The notes beneath the pieces were generated by a model that was not told where the DNA came from, did not search any database, and saw only the letters and a program-made list of their open reading frames with translations. 64,000 nucleotides of DNA, from assembly GCF_003688995.1 (NCBI RefSeq), contig NZ_PENI01000030.1:55763-119762 (forward strand). The letters are read 5' to 3'. A program made the translations under genes and the position numbers. This stretch comes from Streptomyces shenzhenensis (GTDB taxonomy: Bacteria; Actinomycetota; Actinomycetes; Streptomycetales; Streptomycetaceae). Positions 17,832-28,181 of the stretch are shown here, piece after piece. Within the stretch, counting starts at the first letter, position 1, and the number at the start of each line of letters is the position of its first letter.

Positions 17832-18827
17832 GTGACCTTCGCCCTGCGCCGCGCCGCGGCGATGCTCGGCGTCCTGCTCGCGCTGACCGTGGCCCTGTTC
17901 GCCCTTCAGCAGGTGTCGGGCACGGACCCGGCCAAGGCCTACGCCGGAGCCAACGCCTCCCAGGCCGCACTCGACGCGGCCCGTGCCCGGCTCGGCCTCG
18001 ATGAGCCCGTCCTGCCCCGCTACCTGCACTACCTGTCCGGCCTGCTCCACGGCGACCTCCAGAACTCGCTGCGCACCCGCACCCCCGTCGCCTCCGACCT
18101 CGCCGCCGTCCTGCCCGCCAGTCTCGAACTCGCCGCCTGCGTGCTGTTCCTGGCCGTACTGCTCGGCTCCGTCTTCTCCTACCTGTGCGCGAGCGGCGCG
18201 CGCGGCGCCGGGATCGTCCGCGCGATCCTGTTCTCGGGCGCCGCCGCCCCCACCTTCCTGCTCGGCATGGTCGCCGTCCTCGTCTTCTACGGCCACCTGG
18301 GCTGGCTGCCGGCCGGCGGACGCACCTCCGTCCGGGACGCGCCCACCGGGCCGACCGGCCTGCTGCTGGCCGACAGTCTTCTCGCCGGGCGGCCCGACGT
18401 GTTCGGTGACGCCGTCACCCACCTCGTGCTGCCGGCCGTGTGCGCGGCGATCGCCCCCGCCGTCGCCATCGGCCGGGTGCTGGTCGACGGGCTCACCGCC
18501 AACCTGGAGGCGGACCACGCCCGGACCGCACGCGCGGCGGGCCTGTCCGAGCGCGCGGTGCTGTTGCGGCACGCCGCACGCAACTCGCTCGGTCCCGCCC
18601 TGTCCATGGTCGGTATCCAGGCCGGTGCCCTGCTCGCCGGACTCGTCGTGGTCGAGAAGATCTTCGACTGGCCCGGCGTCGGTTCCTACCTCGACGCGTC
18701 CGTCGCCGCCGCCGACCTGCCGGGCATCACCGGGGTCGCGCTGATCCTCGGCGTGGTCTACGTCGTCCTCAACGCCGTGGTCGACATCCTCCAGGTCGTG
18801 GCCGACCGCCGCCTGGCGCTCGGCTGA
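17832..18827 (+). CDS. peptide-type ABC transporter permease (DppB type)
   Basis: A 331-residue permease. The first membrane segment (MLGVLLALTVALFALQQ) is followed by SGTDPAKAYAG, the degenerate form of the DppB LxPGDP turn. The EAA loop reads DHARTARAAGLSERAVLLRHA. GTG 17832 has GGAGAGGA upstream. It completes the pore of the second importer. Confidence 0.9.
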   Translation: MTFALRRAAAMLGVLLALTVALFALQQVSGTDPAKAYAGANASQAALDAARARLGLDEPVLPRYLHYLSGLLHGDLQNSLRTRTPVASDLAAVLPASLELAACVLFLAVLLGSVFSYLCASGARGAGIVRAILFSGAAAPTFLLGMVAVLVFYGHLGWLPAGGRTSVRDAPTGPTGLLLADSLLAGRPDVFGDAVTHLVLPAVCAAIAPAVAIGRVLVDGLTANLEADHARTARAAGLSERAVLLRHAARNSLGPALSMVGIQAGALLAGLVVVEKIFDWPGVGSYLDASVAAADLPGITGVALILGVVYVVLNAVVDILQVVADRRLALG

Positions 18828-18913
18828 GTCCCTGCGGCGACGTGAGCACCCCGCACACCCCAGCCCGGGCCCGGCCCCGTTCGCCGCGGTCCACGAGAAA
18901 GGAACAACCCCCG

Positions 18914-19576
18914 ATGAACGCAGCCGGCAACGTCGTGCTGATCGTGGTCGACATCCAGGGCGGCGACGTCGAGGCCTCCGCGGCCCGCACCGAGATCCCG
19001 CACATGGACGGACGCGCCGAGCGCGCTCCCAAGGTGCGTGAACTCATCGCCCGCACCCGCGAACAGGGCATCCCCGTCGTGTGGATCCAGGAGGTCCACA
19101 AGCCCAACCTGGTCGACATCGGACGCGAACTCGACGGCGCCGAGGGCCCGCACTGCATCGAGGGCCGGCCGGAGACGGAGCTGTCCCGGGGCCTGGAACC
19201 GCGTCCCGACGAGTTCCTGATCCGCAAGCGCCGCTATTCCGCGTTCTTCGGCACCGAACTGGAGATCGTGCTCAAGGCCTACCGCGCCGAGACCGTGATC
19301 CTCATCGGCGGACTCACCGACGTCTGCGTCCACTACACCGCCGTCGACGCCCACCAGCACGACTACCGGGTGCGGGTGGTGACCGACTGCGTAGGCGGTT
19401 CGAGCCGGGAGGCTCATGACGCGGCGCTGCGCGCCATCCACTACCTTCAGCGGGACGCCCTCGTCGAACAGCGCGACGTACTGGAGTGGTTGGCGACGGC
19501 CACGCCCAACCCCGAGGTGGAGCGCGCCGACCGCACTCACCTCGCGGGCCTGTCAGGGCTGCCGGAGCGGGTGTGA
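18914..19576 (+). CDS. isochorismatase-family cysteine hydrolase
   Basis: A 220-residue protein of the isochorismatase/nicotinamidase superfamily. The catalytic triad is visible: aspartate in LIVVDIQG, lysine in IRKRRYSAFFGT and nucleophilic cysteine in GGLTDVCVHYTAVDA. Members cleave amides or ureas such as nicotinamide, N-carbamoylsarcosine, biuret or ureidoacrylate. ATG 18914 follows AAAGGA. It is the last gene of the second transporter operon, so hydrolysis of an imported amide is inferred. Its 3' end overlaps the convergent PucR-type gene by 24 bases. Confidence 0.9.
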   Translation: MNAAGNVVLIVVDIQGGDVEASAARTEIPHMDGRAERAPKVRELIARTREQGIPVVWIQEVHKPNLVDIGRELDGAEGPHCIEGRPETELSRGLEPRPDEFLIRKRRYSAFFGTELEIVLKAYRAETVILIGGLTDVCVHYTAVDAHQHDYRVRVVTDCVGGSSREAHDAALRAIHYLQRDALVEQRDVLEWLATATPNPEVERADRTHLAGLSGLPERV

Positions 19577-21553
19577 GGTGCCCAGCAGGGTTTCCGACAG
19601 GGTGTGCAGGCGCACCGCCACCGAGATACGGAAGAACGACTCCGGCTCGCGCCATGTACCGCCGAGCAGTTGTGTGACCCTGTCGAGCCGCTGCAGCACG
19701 GTGTTGCTGTGCACGCCCATCAGCCGTGCGGTGCGGGCAGGGCTCGCGTTGCAGTCCACGAAGCGGTGCAGCGTGCCGAGCAGGTCGGTCCCCCGTTCGG
19801 CGTCCCAGCGCCGGACCGGGCCGATGGTGCGGTCGATGAACTCCCGCACGCTGGTGGGGTCGTGGGCGAACAGGGTCGTGTACGGCAGATAGGCGTCGGC
19901 CGCGACCGCGGCCGCCTCGATACCGAGGGCGGTCAGCACCCGGCTGCAGTCCAGCGCCGTCGAGAAACGTGCGCTCAGTTCGTCAAGGCTCTCCGCGGGG
20001 GGCGCGGCCACGGTCAGCACCTCGCCGACACCCGTGCCGGCACACACCCGGTCGCGGACGGCGGTCGCGGCACGCTGCGCGTCGCTCTCCGGTACGACGA
20101 GCGTGACGATGCCGTCCACCTCTCCCGCCAGACCGGACGGCGCGGCCACGGTCTGCGCGGCCCGCAGCGCCGCACGGCGCTGTTCGGGCGCCACCACGGT
20201 GATGACGACGGTGCGCAGCTCGTCCGGGCGCAGTCTGCGGGCGCGCAGCCGGGCGGGCAGGCTCGCGTGACGCCGGACATCGAGGCTGACGAGGTCGCCG
20301 AGCAGTTCACCGCGCACATGGTCCTCGGCGTAGAGCACCGCATCCTGTTTCAGGGTGAGCAGCGCGGTGATCTGTGCGGCGCGCTCGATGGTCCGCTGCT
20401 CCACCGCGCCGAGTTCGACCGCGCCGTCACCGATGAGCAGGCCACCGAGCATCATTTCCCCGGCGAGTACGGCGACCGCGGTGTGGAACTCGCCGGTCGG
20501 CGGGTCCAGCGGAGTGCAGCGTCCGGAGCGCAGGCTGTCCGTGATCGCCGACCGGACGGCGGGCGGGTCGATCACCGAGGCCGTGCTCCGGTCGTCGGAC
20601 GCGGCGAGCACGGCATAGGCCTCGTCGAGGATCACCACCGGCCGCTCCAGTGCCGCTCCCAGCGTCCGCGCGACATCCGGGGCGCCGCCGCCGCGCAGCA
20701 CCGCGGCGGTCAGCTCCTCGTGCACCCGGCTGGCGCGTTCCATCGCCTCGACATGGTCGGCCAGCGCGTCATAGGCGCGCTGCGTCTCGGCGGCCGCGTC
20801 GCGGGCCTGGGTGAGCAGACGGGCCGACTGCAGGACGACGGCGACGTTGTCGGCGAAGGCCGACAGCAGGGAGACCTCTTCCGGGGAGAAGGCGTGCTCG
20901 GTGCGGTTGGCGGCGAACAGGACTCCCAGGACCCGGCCGCCGGCGATCAGCGGGACACCCAGGATGGAGACGAGGCCCTCGGCGCGCACGGCGCGGTCGA
21001 TGCTGTCGACATGGGGCACGTCGCGCATCTGTTCGTAGCGTGAGGTCCACTGCGGAGCGCGGGACTCGACGACCTTGCTGGCCAGACCGATGTGGGGCGG
21101 CACCCGCAGCTTCTGGAAGGACGGGGCGACCGCCCCGGCGGTGGAACGGACCCGCAGCTCCTGGGTGGTCTCGTCGAACTCGGACAGGTAGGTGACATCG
21201 GTACCGGCCAGGTCGTGGGCGCGCCGCACCAGCCGGGTGATCAGCAGATCCACGTCGTGCAGTTCGGCGAGCTCCCGTGCGCTGGAGAACAGTGCGGCCA
21301 GTTCCTGACCGCGCCGGTGCAACCGGGCCACCGCGCCCTGGAGCTCATGGACCCGGCGGCCCACCTGCGCGGCCGTGGCGGTGTCGAGCTGCTCGGTGAG
21401 CAGCAGATCCAGCACGGCGTCTGGCTCGTCCGGGCGGCCCTTCGCGGCGAGATCGAGCAGGGCCAGCACAGTGGCCACCGAGACGCCGGCCTGCGGTGCC
21501 CGTTCGGTGTCCCGGGGTGCACCCATGCTCACCATCCTGTGTGAATCATCCAC
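19553..21553 (-). CDS. GAF-domain PucR/CdaR-family transcriptional regulator
   Basis: A 666-residue regulator. A GAF sensor domain spans about residues 85-235 (LAELHDVDLLITRLVRRAHDL is its first helix region; VSILGVPLIAGGRVLGVLF a core strand). A short coiled segment and a GGDEF-like/CdaR central region follow, and the C-terminus has the PucR helix-turn-helix (NASPARTARLMGVHSNTVLQRLDR). GTG 21553 has GGAG six bases upstream; ATG 21535 or 21526 are possible alternatives. It is convergent with the isochorismatase operon and divergent from the HATPase gene and HMG-CoA reductase locus. PucR relatives activate purine, amino acid or amide catabolism, so it may control one of the flanking routes. 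Confidence 0.88.
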   Translation of the reverse strand: MDDSHRMVSMGAPRDTERAPQAGVSVATVLALLDLAAKGRPDEPDAVLDLLLTEQLDTATAAQVGRRVHELQGAVARLHRRGQELAALFSSARELAELHDVDLLITRLVRRAHDLAGTDVTYLSEFDETTQELRVRSTAGAVAPSFQKLRVPPHIGLASKVVESRAPQWTSRYEQMRDVPHVDSIDRAVRAEGLVSILGVPLIAGGRVLGVLFAANRTEHAFSPEEVSLLSAFADNVAVVLQSARLLTQARDAAAETQRAYDALADHVEAMERASRVHEELTAAVLRGGGAPDVARTLGAALERPVVILDEAYAVLAASDDRSTASVIDPPAVRSAITDSLRSGRCTPLDPPTGEFHTAVAVLAGEMMLGGLLIGDGAVELGAVEQRTIERAAQITALLTLKQDAVLYAEDHVRGELLGDLVSLDVRRHASLPARLRARRLRPDELRTVVITVVAPEQRRAALRAAQTVAAPSGLAGEVDGIVTLVVPESDAQRAATAVRDRVCAGTGVGEVLTVAAPPAESLDELSARFSTALDCSRVLTALGIEAAAVAADAYLPYTTLFAHDPTSVREFIDRTIGPVRRWDAERGTDLLGTLHRFVDCNASPARTARLMGVHSNTVLQRLDRVTQLLGGTWREPESFFRISVAVRLHTLSETLLGTSHPLRQP

Positions 21554-21745
21554 TAAGAACTCCGCCCTGTGTGTTCACCGTACATGGTCGCCGTCACATG
21601 GCGTACCTAGAGTCTGAGTTGTGACAGCGGCGTCATCCAATGAACATCTGCTGGTCACAAGGCCGTATCGCAGTGTCCGATGCCCACCCCGACCGCAGTG
21701 CGACGCTCCGGCGTTCCGACGGAGTGTTCACCGCAGGACATGATC

Positions 21746-22249
21746 ATGATCGATGAACAGTCACTCAAACCCACGTACCGCCGCCGGTACGGCGGGGCCG
21801 TGCCCCGGCACCGCTCCGCCGTGTGTGCCATGGCCGTGGAGACCCGGGCGGTCCCCGCTCTGCGGGCCTTCACCCGTGACATGGCGACGCGGTGGGGGGC
21901 ACCCGAGGAGACCGTCGACGCGCTGCGCGTGATCGCCACGGAGCTGGTCACCAACAGTGTGCTGCACAGCGGAAGCTCCGAGGTCAGCCTGCTCCTTACG
22001 GTCGGCGACCGCACGGCCGCGGTCGAGGTCAAGGACGTCGGCACGTGGCAGGACCGATGCCGTGGCGCCGGGCTGCCCGACCAGGTGGACGGGCGGGGGC
22101 TGCGCCTGGTGCACGCCTACTCCACGACATGCCGGGTGAAGCGGAACGCACAGGGCACGGCCGTCCGCGCCGAGCTGCGGATTCCGGTTCCCACGCCACG
22201 AGGACGTCCGCAGGACCTGCCCGGCCGCCGGCCGCCGGCCGGGTGGTGA
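21746..22249 (+). CDS. ATP-binding regulatory protein (HATPase, anti-sigma/RsbW-like)
   Basis: A 167-residue single-domain GHKL ATPase. It shows the N-box VIATELVTNSVLHSG, a G1-like DVGTW and a G2-like GRGLRLVHAYS. Streptomycetes carry many such stand-alone domains, some acting as anti-sigma kinases. ATG 21746 has AGGA seven bases upstream; ATG 21740 and 21680 are in frame but lack a good ribosome site. The partner is not visible. A hairpin overlaps its stop codon, so it is probably monocistronic. Confidence 0.8.
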   Translation: MIDEQSLKPTYRRRYGGAVPRHRSAVCAMAVETRAVPALRAFTRDMATRWGAPEETVDALRVIATELVTNSVLHSGSSEVSLLLTVGDRTAAVEVKDVGTWQDRCRGAGLPDQVDGRGLRLVHAYSTTCRVKRNAQGTAVRAELRIPVPTPRGRPQDLPGRRPPAGW

Positions 22250-22263
22250 AACGGCCCGGCCGG
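22235..22263 (+). terminator. hairpin overlapping the HATPase stop codon
   Basis: Nine-base arms CCGGCCGGG and CCCGGCCGG flank an 11-base loop containing the TGA stop. Beyond it, up to the HMG-CoA reductase ribosome site (AGGAGG, 22565-22570), no gene or clear promoter is visible in about 325 bp. Confidence 0.5.
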
Positions 22264-22574
22264 ATCACCGAGAAGACACCCCGACGATCCCGGTGCGCGG
22301 CGCCCTGACACCGCCGCGCATCGGAGGAACCCACGATCACCGGTTGAAGCGATGCGGGGCCGCCCTCGCCACGCCCGGCGGCACCGTCATCGCGAACCGG
22401 GCGGACACCGGTCGTCGGCCGGCGGGGCGGAGGGCTCCGGCCCGGCCGCCGGATGAGCCACGGCCGCGGCACCCGACGGCATCCCGACCGCCGGGCCCCG
22501 GGCGCCATACCGCTGCCCGCCCGCTCCGCCGGGCCCGTCCCGCTTGCGGCCCGCAACTGAAAACAGGAGGACCC

Positions 22575-23849
<1,275 letters not shown>

Positions 23850-23899
23850 CGCCTCGCCTCACCGCCCGCATGTTCATGAGTCAAGGGAGACACTGAGAC

Positions 23900-25960
23900 A
23901 TGGCACTACATGTTGGTATCGATGTCGGTGGCACATTCACCGACGCGGTCGCGGTCCTGGACGACCGCGCCGTCCGCGGGAAGGCGTTCTCCACGAAGGA
24001 CGTCACCACCGGCATCCTGGGCGCGCTGGCCGTGCTGCAGGAGCGCGCGGGCATGTCCGAGGAGGAGTTCTATCCGGCCGTCGACCGGTTCGTGCTCGGC
24101 AACACGATCGTCACCAACGCGGTCGACGAGCAGAAGTACGCCACGGTGGCCCTCCTGACGACGCAGGGCTTCCGCGACACGATGCGGATCGCCCGGTCGG
24201 CGCGGACCGACGAGCGCGACCCGCACAAGATGCTGTCGCCGCCCGACATCGTCGAGCGCAGCCGCGTCATCGAGGTCGCCGAACGCGTCGACGCACACGG
24301 CGACGTCCTCGTGCCGCTGCGGGAGGAGGCCATCGCCGCAGCCGTGGACGCCGCGCTCGCCACGGGTGCGGAGGCCGTCGCCGTATGTCTGCTGTGGTCG
24401 TTCCGCAACCCCGCACACGAGCAGGCCATCGGCCGGTATCTGCGGGAGCACCACCCCGACGTCCCGTTCACCCTCTCCAGCAGCCTGACACCCGTCTACC
24501 GCGAGTACGAGCGCATGGTCACCACGGCGCTCGACGCCGCGGTCAAACCGCTCGTCGCCTCCCACTTCGACCACCTCGCCGAGGAACTGCGCGCCCGCGG
24601 CCTGCGTACCCGTGTGCAGATCATGCAGGTCCACGGCGGCTTCCTGTCGGTCGAGGAGACGAGCAAGGCGCCGATCTCCATGTTCAACTCCGGGCCGGTC
24701 GGCGGCGTCACCGGCGCCCGGCTGCTCGGGCAACAGCTGGGCCGGCGCCGAGTCCTGACCGCCGACATGGGCGGCACCAGCCTGGACGCCGCCGCGATCA
24801 TGGACGACGAGTTCCGGCTGCTCCCGCGGGCCGAGATCGGCGGACTGCCGACAAGTCTGACCGTCGTCGACATCGAGACGATCGGCGCCGGCGGCGGCAG
24901 CGCCGCCTGGGTGGACGGCCGTGGCCTGCTCCGGGTCGGCCCGCACAGCACCGGCTCCACCCCCGGTCCCGCCTGCTACGGCAAGGGCGGAACCCGCCCG
25001 GCGGTCACCGACGCTGCGCTCGTGCTCGGCCTGATCAACCCCGCCTACTACCTCGGCGGGACCGTCGAACTGTACGAGGACCTGGCCCGCGAGGCGCTGC
25101 GCGAACACGTCGCGGAGCCCCTCGGACTGACCGAGGACGCCGCGGCCGAGGGGGTGTACCGCCTCGCCACCTCCCAGATGGCGAACGCACTGCGCAAGAT
25201 CACCGTCAACCGGGGCCATGACCCACGGGAGTTCACCCTCGTCGGGTTCGGCGGCGCCTGCGGCCTGTTCGCCGCGAGCATCGCCGCCGAGATCGGTGTG
25301 ACCGAACTCGTCATCCCCCGCAACGCCGCGGTGTTCTCGGCCTACGGACTCATGCACGCCGATTCCGTCTACTCCGCCGTACAGACCAGCCCCTGGACGA
25401 TGCAGCAGCCGGCCGCCGACCTGGACCGCGAGTTCCAGGCCCTGGAGCAGCGCGCGCAGGCGTGGTTCGAGACCGAGGGCATCCCCGAGGACCGGCGGGA
25501 GCTGTACCGCGAGGCCGACATGAAGTTCGTCGGCCAGATCTTCGAGGTCACCACGCGGCTCAAGGGCGGGACCTTCACCGAGGCGGACAAGGACGAACTG
25601 CGTGCACGGTTCATCGCCGACTACGAGACCGAGTTCGGGGCCGGCACGGCCTGGACCGAGACCGACATCCTGCTGGTCAACTCCCGAGTGCGCGCGGTCG
25701 GCCGCAGTGACGTCCAGCAGGTCCGGCGCATCGCGGAAGCCGGCGAGGAGAGCCACGAACTGCTGCGCCGCACCATCCTCGAACCGGTCACCGGGGCACG
25801 GACCGAGGTGGATGTGCACCGCGGCTTCGCCGCGCTGGCGAGGGCGAAGGGACCGTGCTTGCTCGAAGAGCCCGACACCACCGTCTACGTGCCCACCGGA
25901 GCCACGGTGGAGCTGACCGAAGCCGGCCACTTCCTCATCCGCCTCGAGTCGTCCCTCTGA
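23900..25960 (+). CDS. hydantoinase/oxoprolinase A-type subunit (HyuA / acetone-carboxylase beta-like)
   Basis: A 686-residue ATPase-fold subunit. It begins GIDVGGTFTDAV, the phosphate-binding motif of the ASKHA fold, and contains MGGTSLDAAAI and GAGGGSAAWVD, landmarks of the hydantoinase A domain. The family comprises ATP-dependent N-methylhydantoinase, 5-oxoprolinase and ketone carboxylases (acetone, acetophenone), in which this subunit phosphorylates substrate. ATG 23900 follows AGGGAG. It forms a pair with the next gene; substrate is not evident. Confidence 0.9.
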   Translation: MALHVGIDVGGTFTDAVAVLDDRAVRGKAFSTKDVTTGILGALAVLQERAGMSEEEFYPAVDRFVLGNTIVTNAVDEQKYATVALLTTQGFRDTMRIARSARTDERDPHKMLSPPDIVERSRVIEVAERVDAHGDVLVPLREEAIAAAVDAALATGAEAVAVCLLWSFRNPAHEQAIGRYLREHHPDVPFTLSSSLTPVYREYERMVTTALDAAVKPLVASHFDHLAEELRARGLRTRVQIMQVHGGFLSVEETSKAPISMFNSGPVGGVTGARLLGQQLGRRRVLTADMGGTSLDAAAIMDDEFRLLPRAEIGGLPTSLTVVDIETIGAGGGSAAWVDGRGLLRVGPHSTGSTPGPACYGKGGTRPAVTDAALVLGLINPAYYLGGTVELYEDLAREALREHVAEPLGLTEDAAAEGVYRLATSQMANALRKITVNRGHDPREFTLVGFGGACGLFAASIAAEIGVTELVIPRNAAVFSAYGLMHADSVYSAVQTSPWTMQQPAADLDREFQALEQRAQAWFETEGIPEDRRELYREADMKFVGQIFEVTTRLKGGTFTEADKDELRARFIADYETEFGAGTAWTETDILLVNSRVRAVGRSDVQQVRRIAEAGEESHELLRRTILEPVTGARTEVDVHRGFAALARAKGPCLLEEPDTTVYVPTGATVELTEAGHFLIRLESSL

Positions 25961-25988
25961 ACGCCACGGCCTCACCCAGGAGACCCAC

Positions 25989-28145
25989 ATGACCGAATCC
26001 GCCACCGGCCGGCTCCCCGCCGGGTTCGACCCCGTCACGCTCGAGGTCATCCGTATGCGTCTCGACTCCATCGTGGAGGAGATGGGCATCGCGATGATCC
26101 GCTCGTCCGGCTCGCCGGTGATCACCGAGGCCGGCGACTTCAACACCGCGCTGTTCGACCCGACGGGCCGCATCTATGCCTACTCGGACTACGTCCAGTT
26201 CCACATCGGCTCCGGCAGCGTCGCCGTGCAGAACCTGGTCAAGGAGATCGCGGGCGAGCCGCTCGCCCCCGGCGACGCCTTCATCTGCAACGATCCGCAC
26301 ACCGCCGGTGCGAGTCACCCGCCGGACACGAACGTGATCTCGCCGATCTTCCACGGTGACGAGCTGATCGGGTGGGCGCAGTCCCAGGCCCACCTCGTCG
26401 ACGTCGGCGGCATGACGCCGGGCGGCTTCGCCCCCGGGGCCTACGACTGTTACAGCGAGGCGCTCCGGCTGCCGCCGGGAGTGAAGATCTTCGACAAGGG
26501 CGAGCCCGTCGAATGGGTGCGCCGCATCCTGCTCAACAACGTCCGGGTGCCCGCGCTGTTCTGGAACGACGTGCGCAGCCTGGTCGCCAGCAACAACACC
26601 GGGATCCAACGGCTTCTCGCCACGATCGAGGAGTTCGGGCTCGACGACTTCCGCGAGTACACCCGGCTCAGCTTCGAGTTGGCGGAGCAGGTGGTCCGTG
26701 ACCGCGTCGCGCAGATCCCCGACGGAACGTACACGGCCGAGGAGTGGACCGAGCACAACGGCCACGTGGACGAGCTGTACCGCGTCGCCTGCACCATGAC
26801 CAAGCGGGGCGAGCAGATCACCTTCGACTTCACCGGATCCAGCGAGCAGACCGACGGCTTCGTCAACTGCAGCTACGGAGCCCTCGTCGGAAGCGTCGCC
26901 ACCGCGGTCGTACCCATCCTCGCCTGGGACGTGCCGTTCAACGAGGGTGTGATGACCGCCTTCGAGGTCATCGCCGAACCGGGCTCCATCGTCAACCCCA
27001 CGCCCCCGGCCCCGATCAGCAACGGACACCTGACGACCGGCGCCCGCGTCAGCCGGCTGGTCACCAAGCTGATGAACGAGGCCTGCCGGGGCAGCGCCGA
27101 CGAGACCGTCCGCGGCCGCACCCAGGGTGTGTGGGCCGACTCGTGGACCGGTGGCATCTCGGCCGGCACCTCGGACGACGGCGAGTACTTCGTGCTGTTC
27201 AACATGGACGGCGGAGGCATGGGGGCGGGAGCCCAGCCGGACACCGACGGTCTGGACTGCGCCGGGATGATGACACAGGTCAACAACATGCTCCCGGACG
27301 TCGAGATGAACGAGATGCTCTATCCCGTTCTCTACCTGTGGAAGCGGCTCAACATCGCCAGCGCCGGGCACGGCGCCCACCGCGGCGGCCTGGGACTGGA
27401 GTTCGCCTGGACCCTGCACGGCGCGCCCGCCGCCAGCCAGACCGTGTTCGCCCCGAGCGCCCAGGTGGTCGCCGACGGATACGGCGGCGGGCTCCCCGGC
27501 GGGGGCAGCGGGCACGAGATCCTGCGCCGGTCCAACGTCGCCGACCTGCTCGCCGCGGGCACGGTGGCCACCGACGACAGCCTCGCCTGCGACACGCGGG
27601 ACCTGCTGGCCATCAACCAGTCCTCGGTGCAGGTCTCGGCCGGCGACGTCTTCGTGCAGTGGATCGCCGGTGGCGGCGGCTACGGAGACCCCCTCCTGCG
27701 CGACCCGCGGCTCGTCGCCAAGGACGTCCGGGACGCGTACATCACCGACCGCACGGCATCCGCCGTCTACGGCGTGGTGCTCGTCGACGGCGGTGTGGAC
27801 GCCGCCGCGACGGCGCGCGCACGCGAGGCGATGCGCGCCGCCCGGATCGGCGGGGAGCCGACCGCGCCGGTCGCCGCCGACGCCACCGCCGGTGCCTCCG
27901 CGCCCCGCCGTGCCGCGGACGGCTGGTACTGCCCGGCCAGCGGTGCCCTCGTCAGCACCAAGGACGACTGGCGGGAGGACGCCGTCGTCACCACGCGGGT
28001 GGCCGCCGACCGGCTGGGCCAGTACGGCGTCCGCGTACGCCCCCGGGACAACGGGCAGCGTGTGCTCCTCGACGAGTTCTACAGCCCGCAGTGCGGCACC
28101 CTGCTCGACGCACGCATCCGGGTCGAAGCCGCCACGACCCGCTGA
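25989..28145 (+). CDS. hydantoinase/oxoprolinase B-type subunit with C-terminal zinc-ribbon-like tail
   Basis: A 718-residue HyuB-family subunit. It starts DPVTLEVIRMRLDSIVEEMG and contains SSGSPVITEAGDFNTAL, ICNDPHTAGASHPPD and NGHLTTGARVSRL, all typical. Beyond the usual family end there is a tail of about 70 residues with WYCPASGAL (C648) and FYSPQCGTLLD (C702), reminiscent of the small gamma/delta subunits of acetone and acetophenone carboxylases. This hints at a carboxylase rather than a plain hydantoinase, an inference. ATG 25989 follows AGGAGA, 28 bases after the A subunit. Confidence 0.9.
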   Translation: MTESATGRLPAGFDPVTLEVIRMRLDSIVEEMGIAMIRSSGSPVITEAGDFNTALFDPTGRIYAYSDYVQFHIGSGSVAVQNLVKEIAGEPLAPGDAFICNDPHTAGASHPPDTNVISPIFHGDELIGWAQSQAHLVDVGGMTPGGFAPGAYDCYSEALRLPPGVKIFDKGEPVEWVRRILLNNVRVPALFWNDVRSLVASNNTGIQRLLATIEEFGLDDFREYTRLSFELAEQVVRDRVAQIPDGTYTAEEWTEHNGHVDELYRVACTMTKRGEQITFDFTGSSEQTDGFVNCSYGALVGSVATAVVPILAWDVPFNEGVMTAFEVIAEPGSIVNPTPPAPISNGHLTTGARVSRLVTKLMNEACRGSADETVRGRTQGVWADSWTGGISAGTSDDGEYFVLFNMDGGGMGAGAQPDTDGLDCAGMMTQVNNMLPDVEMNEMLYPVLYLWKRLNIASAGHGAHRGGLGLEFAWTLHGAPAASQTVFAPSAQVVADGYGGGLPGGGSGHEILRRSNVADLLAAGTVATDDSLACDTRDLLAINQSSVQVSAGDVFVQWIAGGGGYGDPLLRDPRLVAKDVRDAYITDRTASAVYGVVLVDGGVDAAATARAREAMRAARIGGEPTAPVAADATAGASAPRRAADGWYCPASGALVSTKDDWREDAVVTTRVAADRLGQYGVRVRPRDNGQRVLLDEFYSPQCGTLLDARIRVEAATTR

Positions 28146-28181
28146 TTCCCCAGTGGTACTCGAACAAGGAGGTGTTGTCGC

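Noticed and set aside
21619..21660. TTGTGAC...GTCACAA inverted repeat between the PucR and HATPase genes
   Set aside because: Arms are only 7 bp with a 28-bp spacer, too weak to call an operator.
23906..26173. 755-codon minus-strand frame opposite the HyuA subunit
   Set aside because: Shadow of a conserved gene; low-complexity composition and no start signal.
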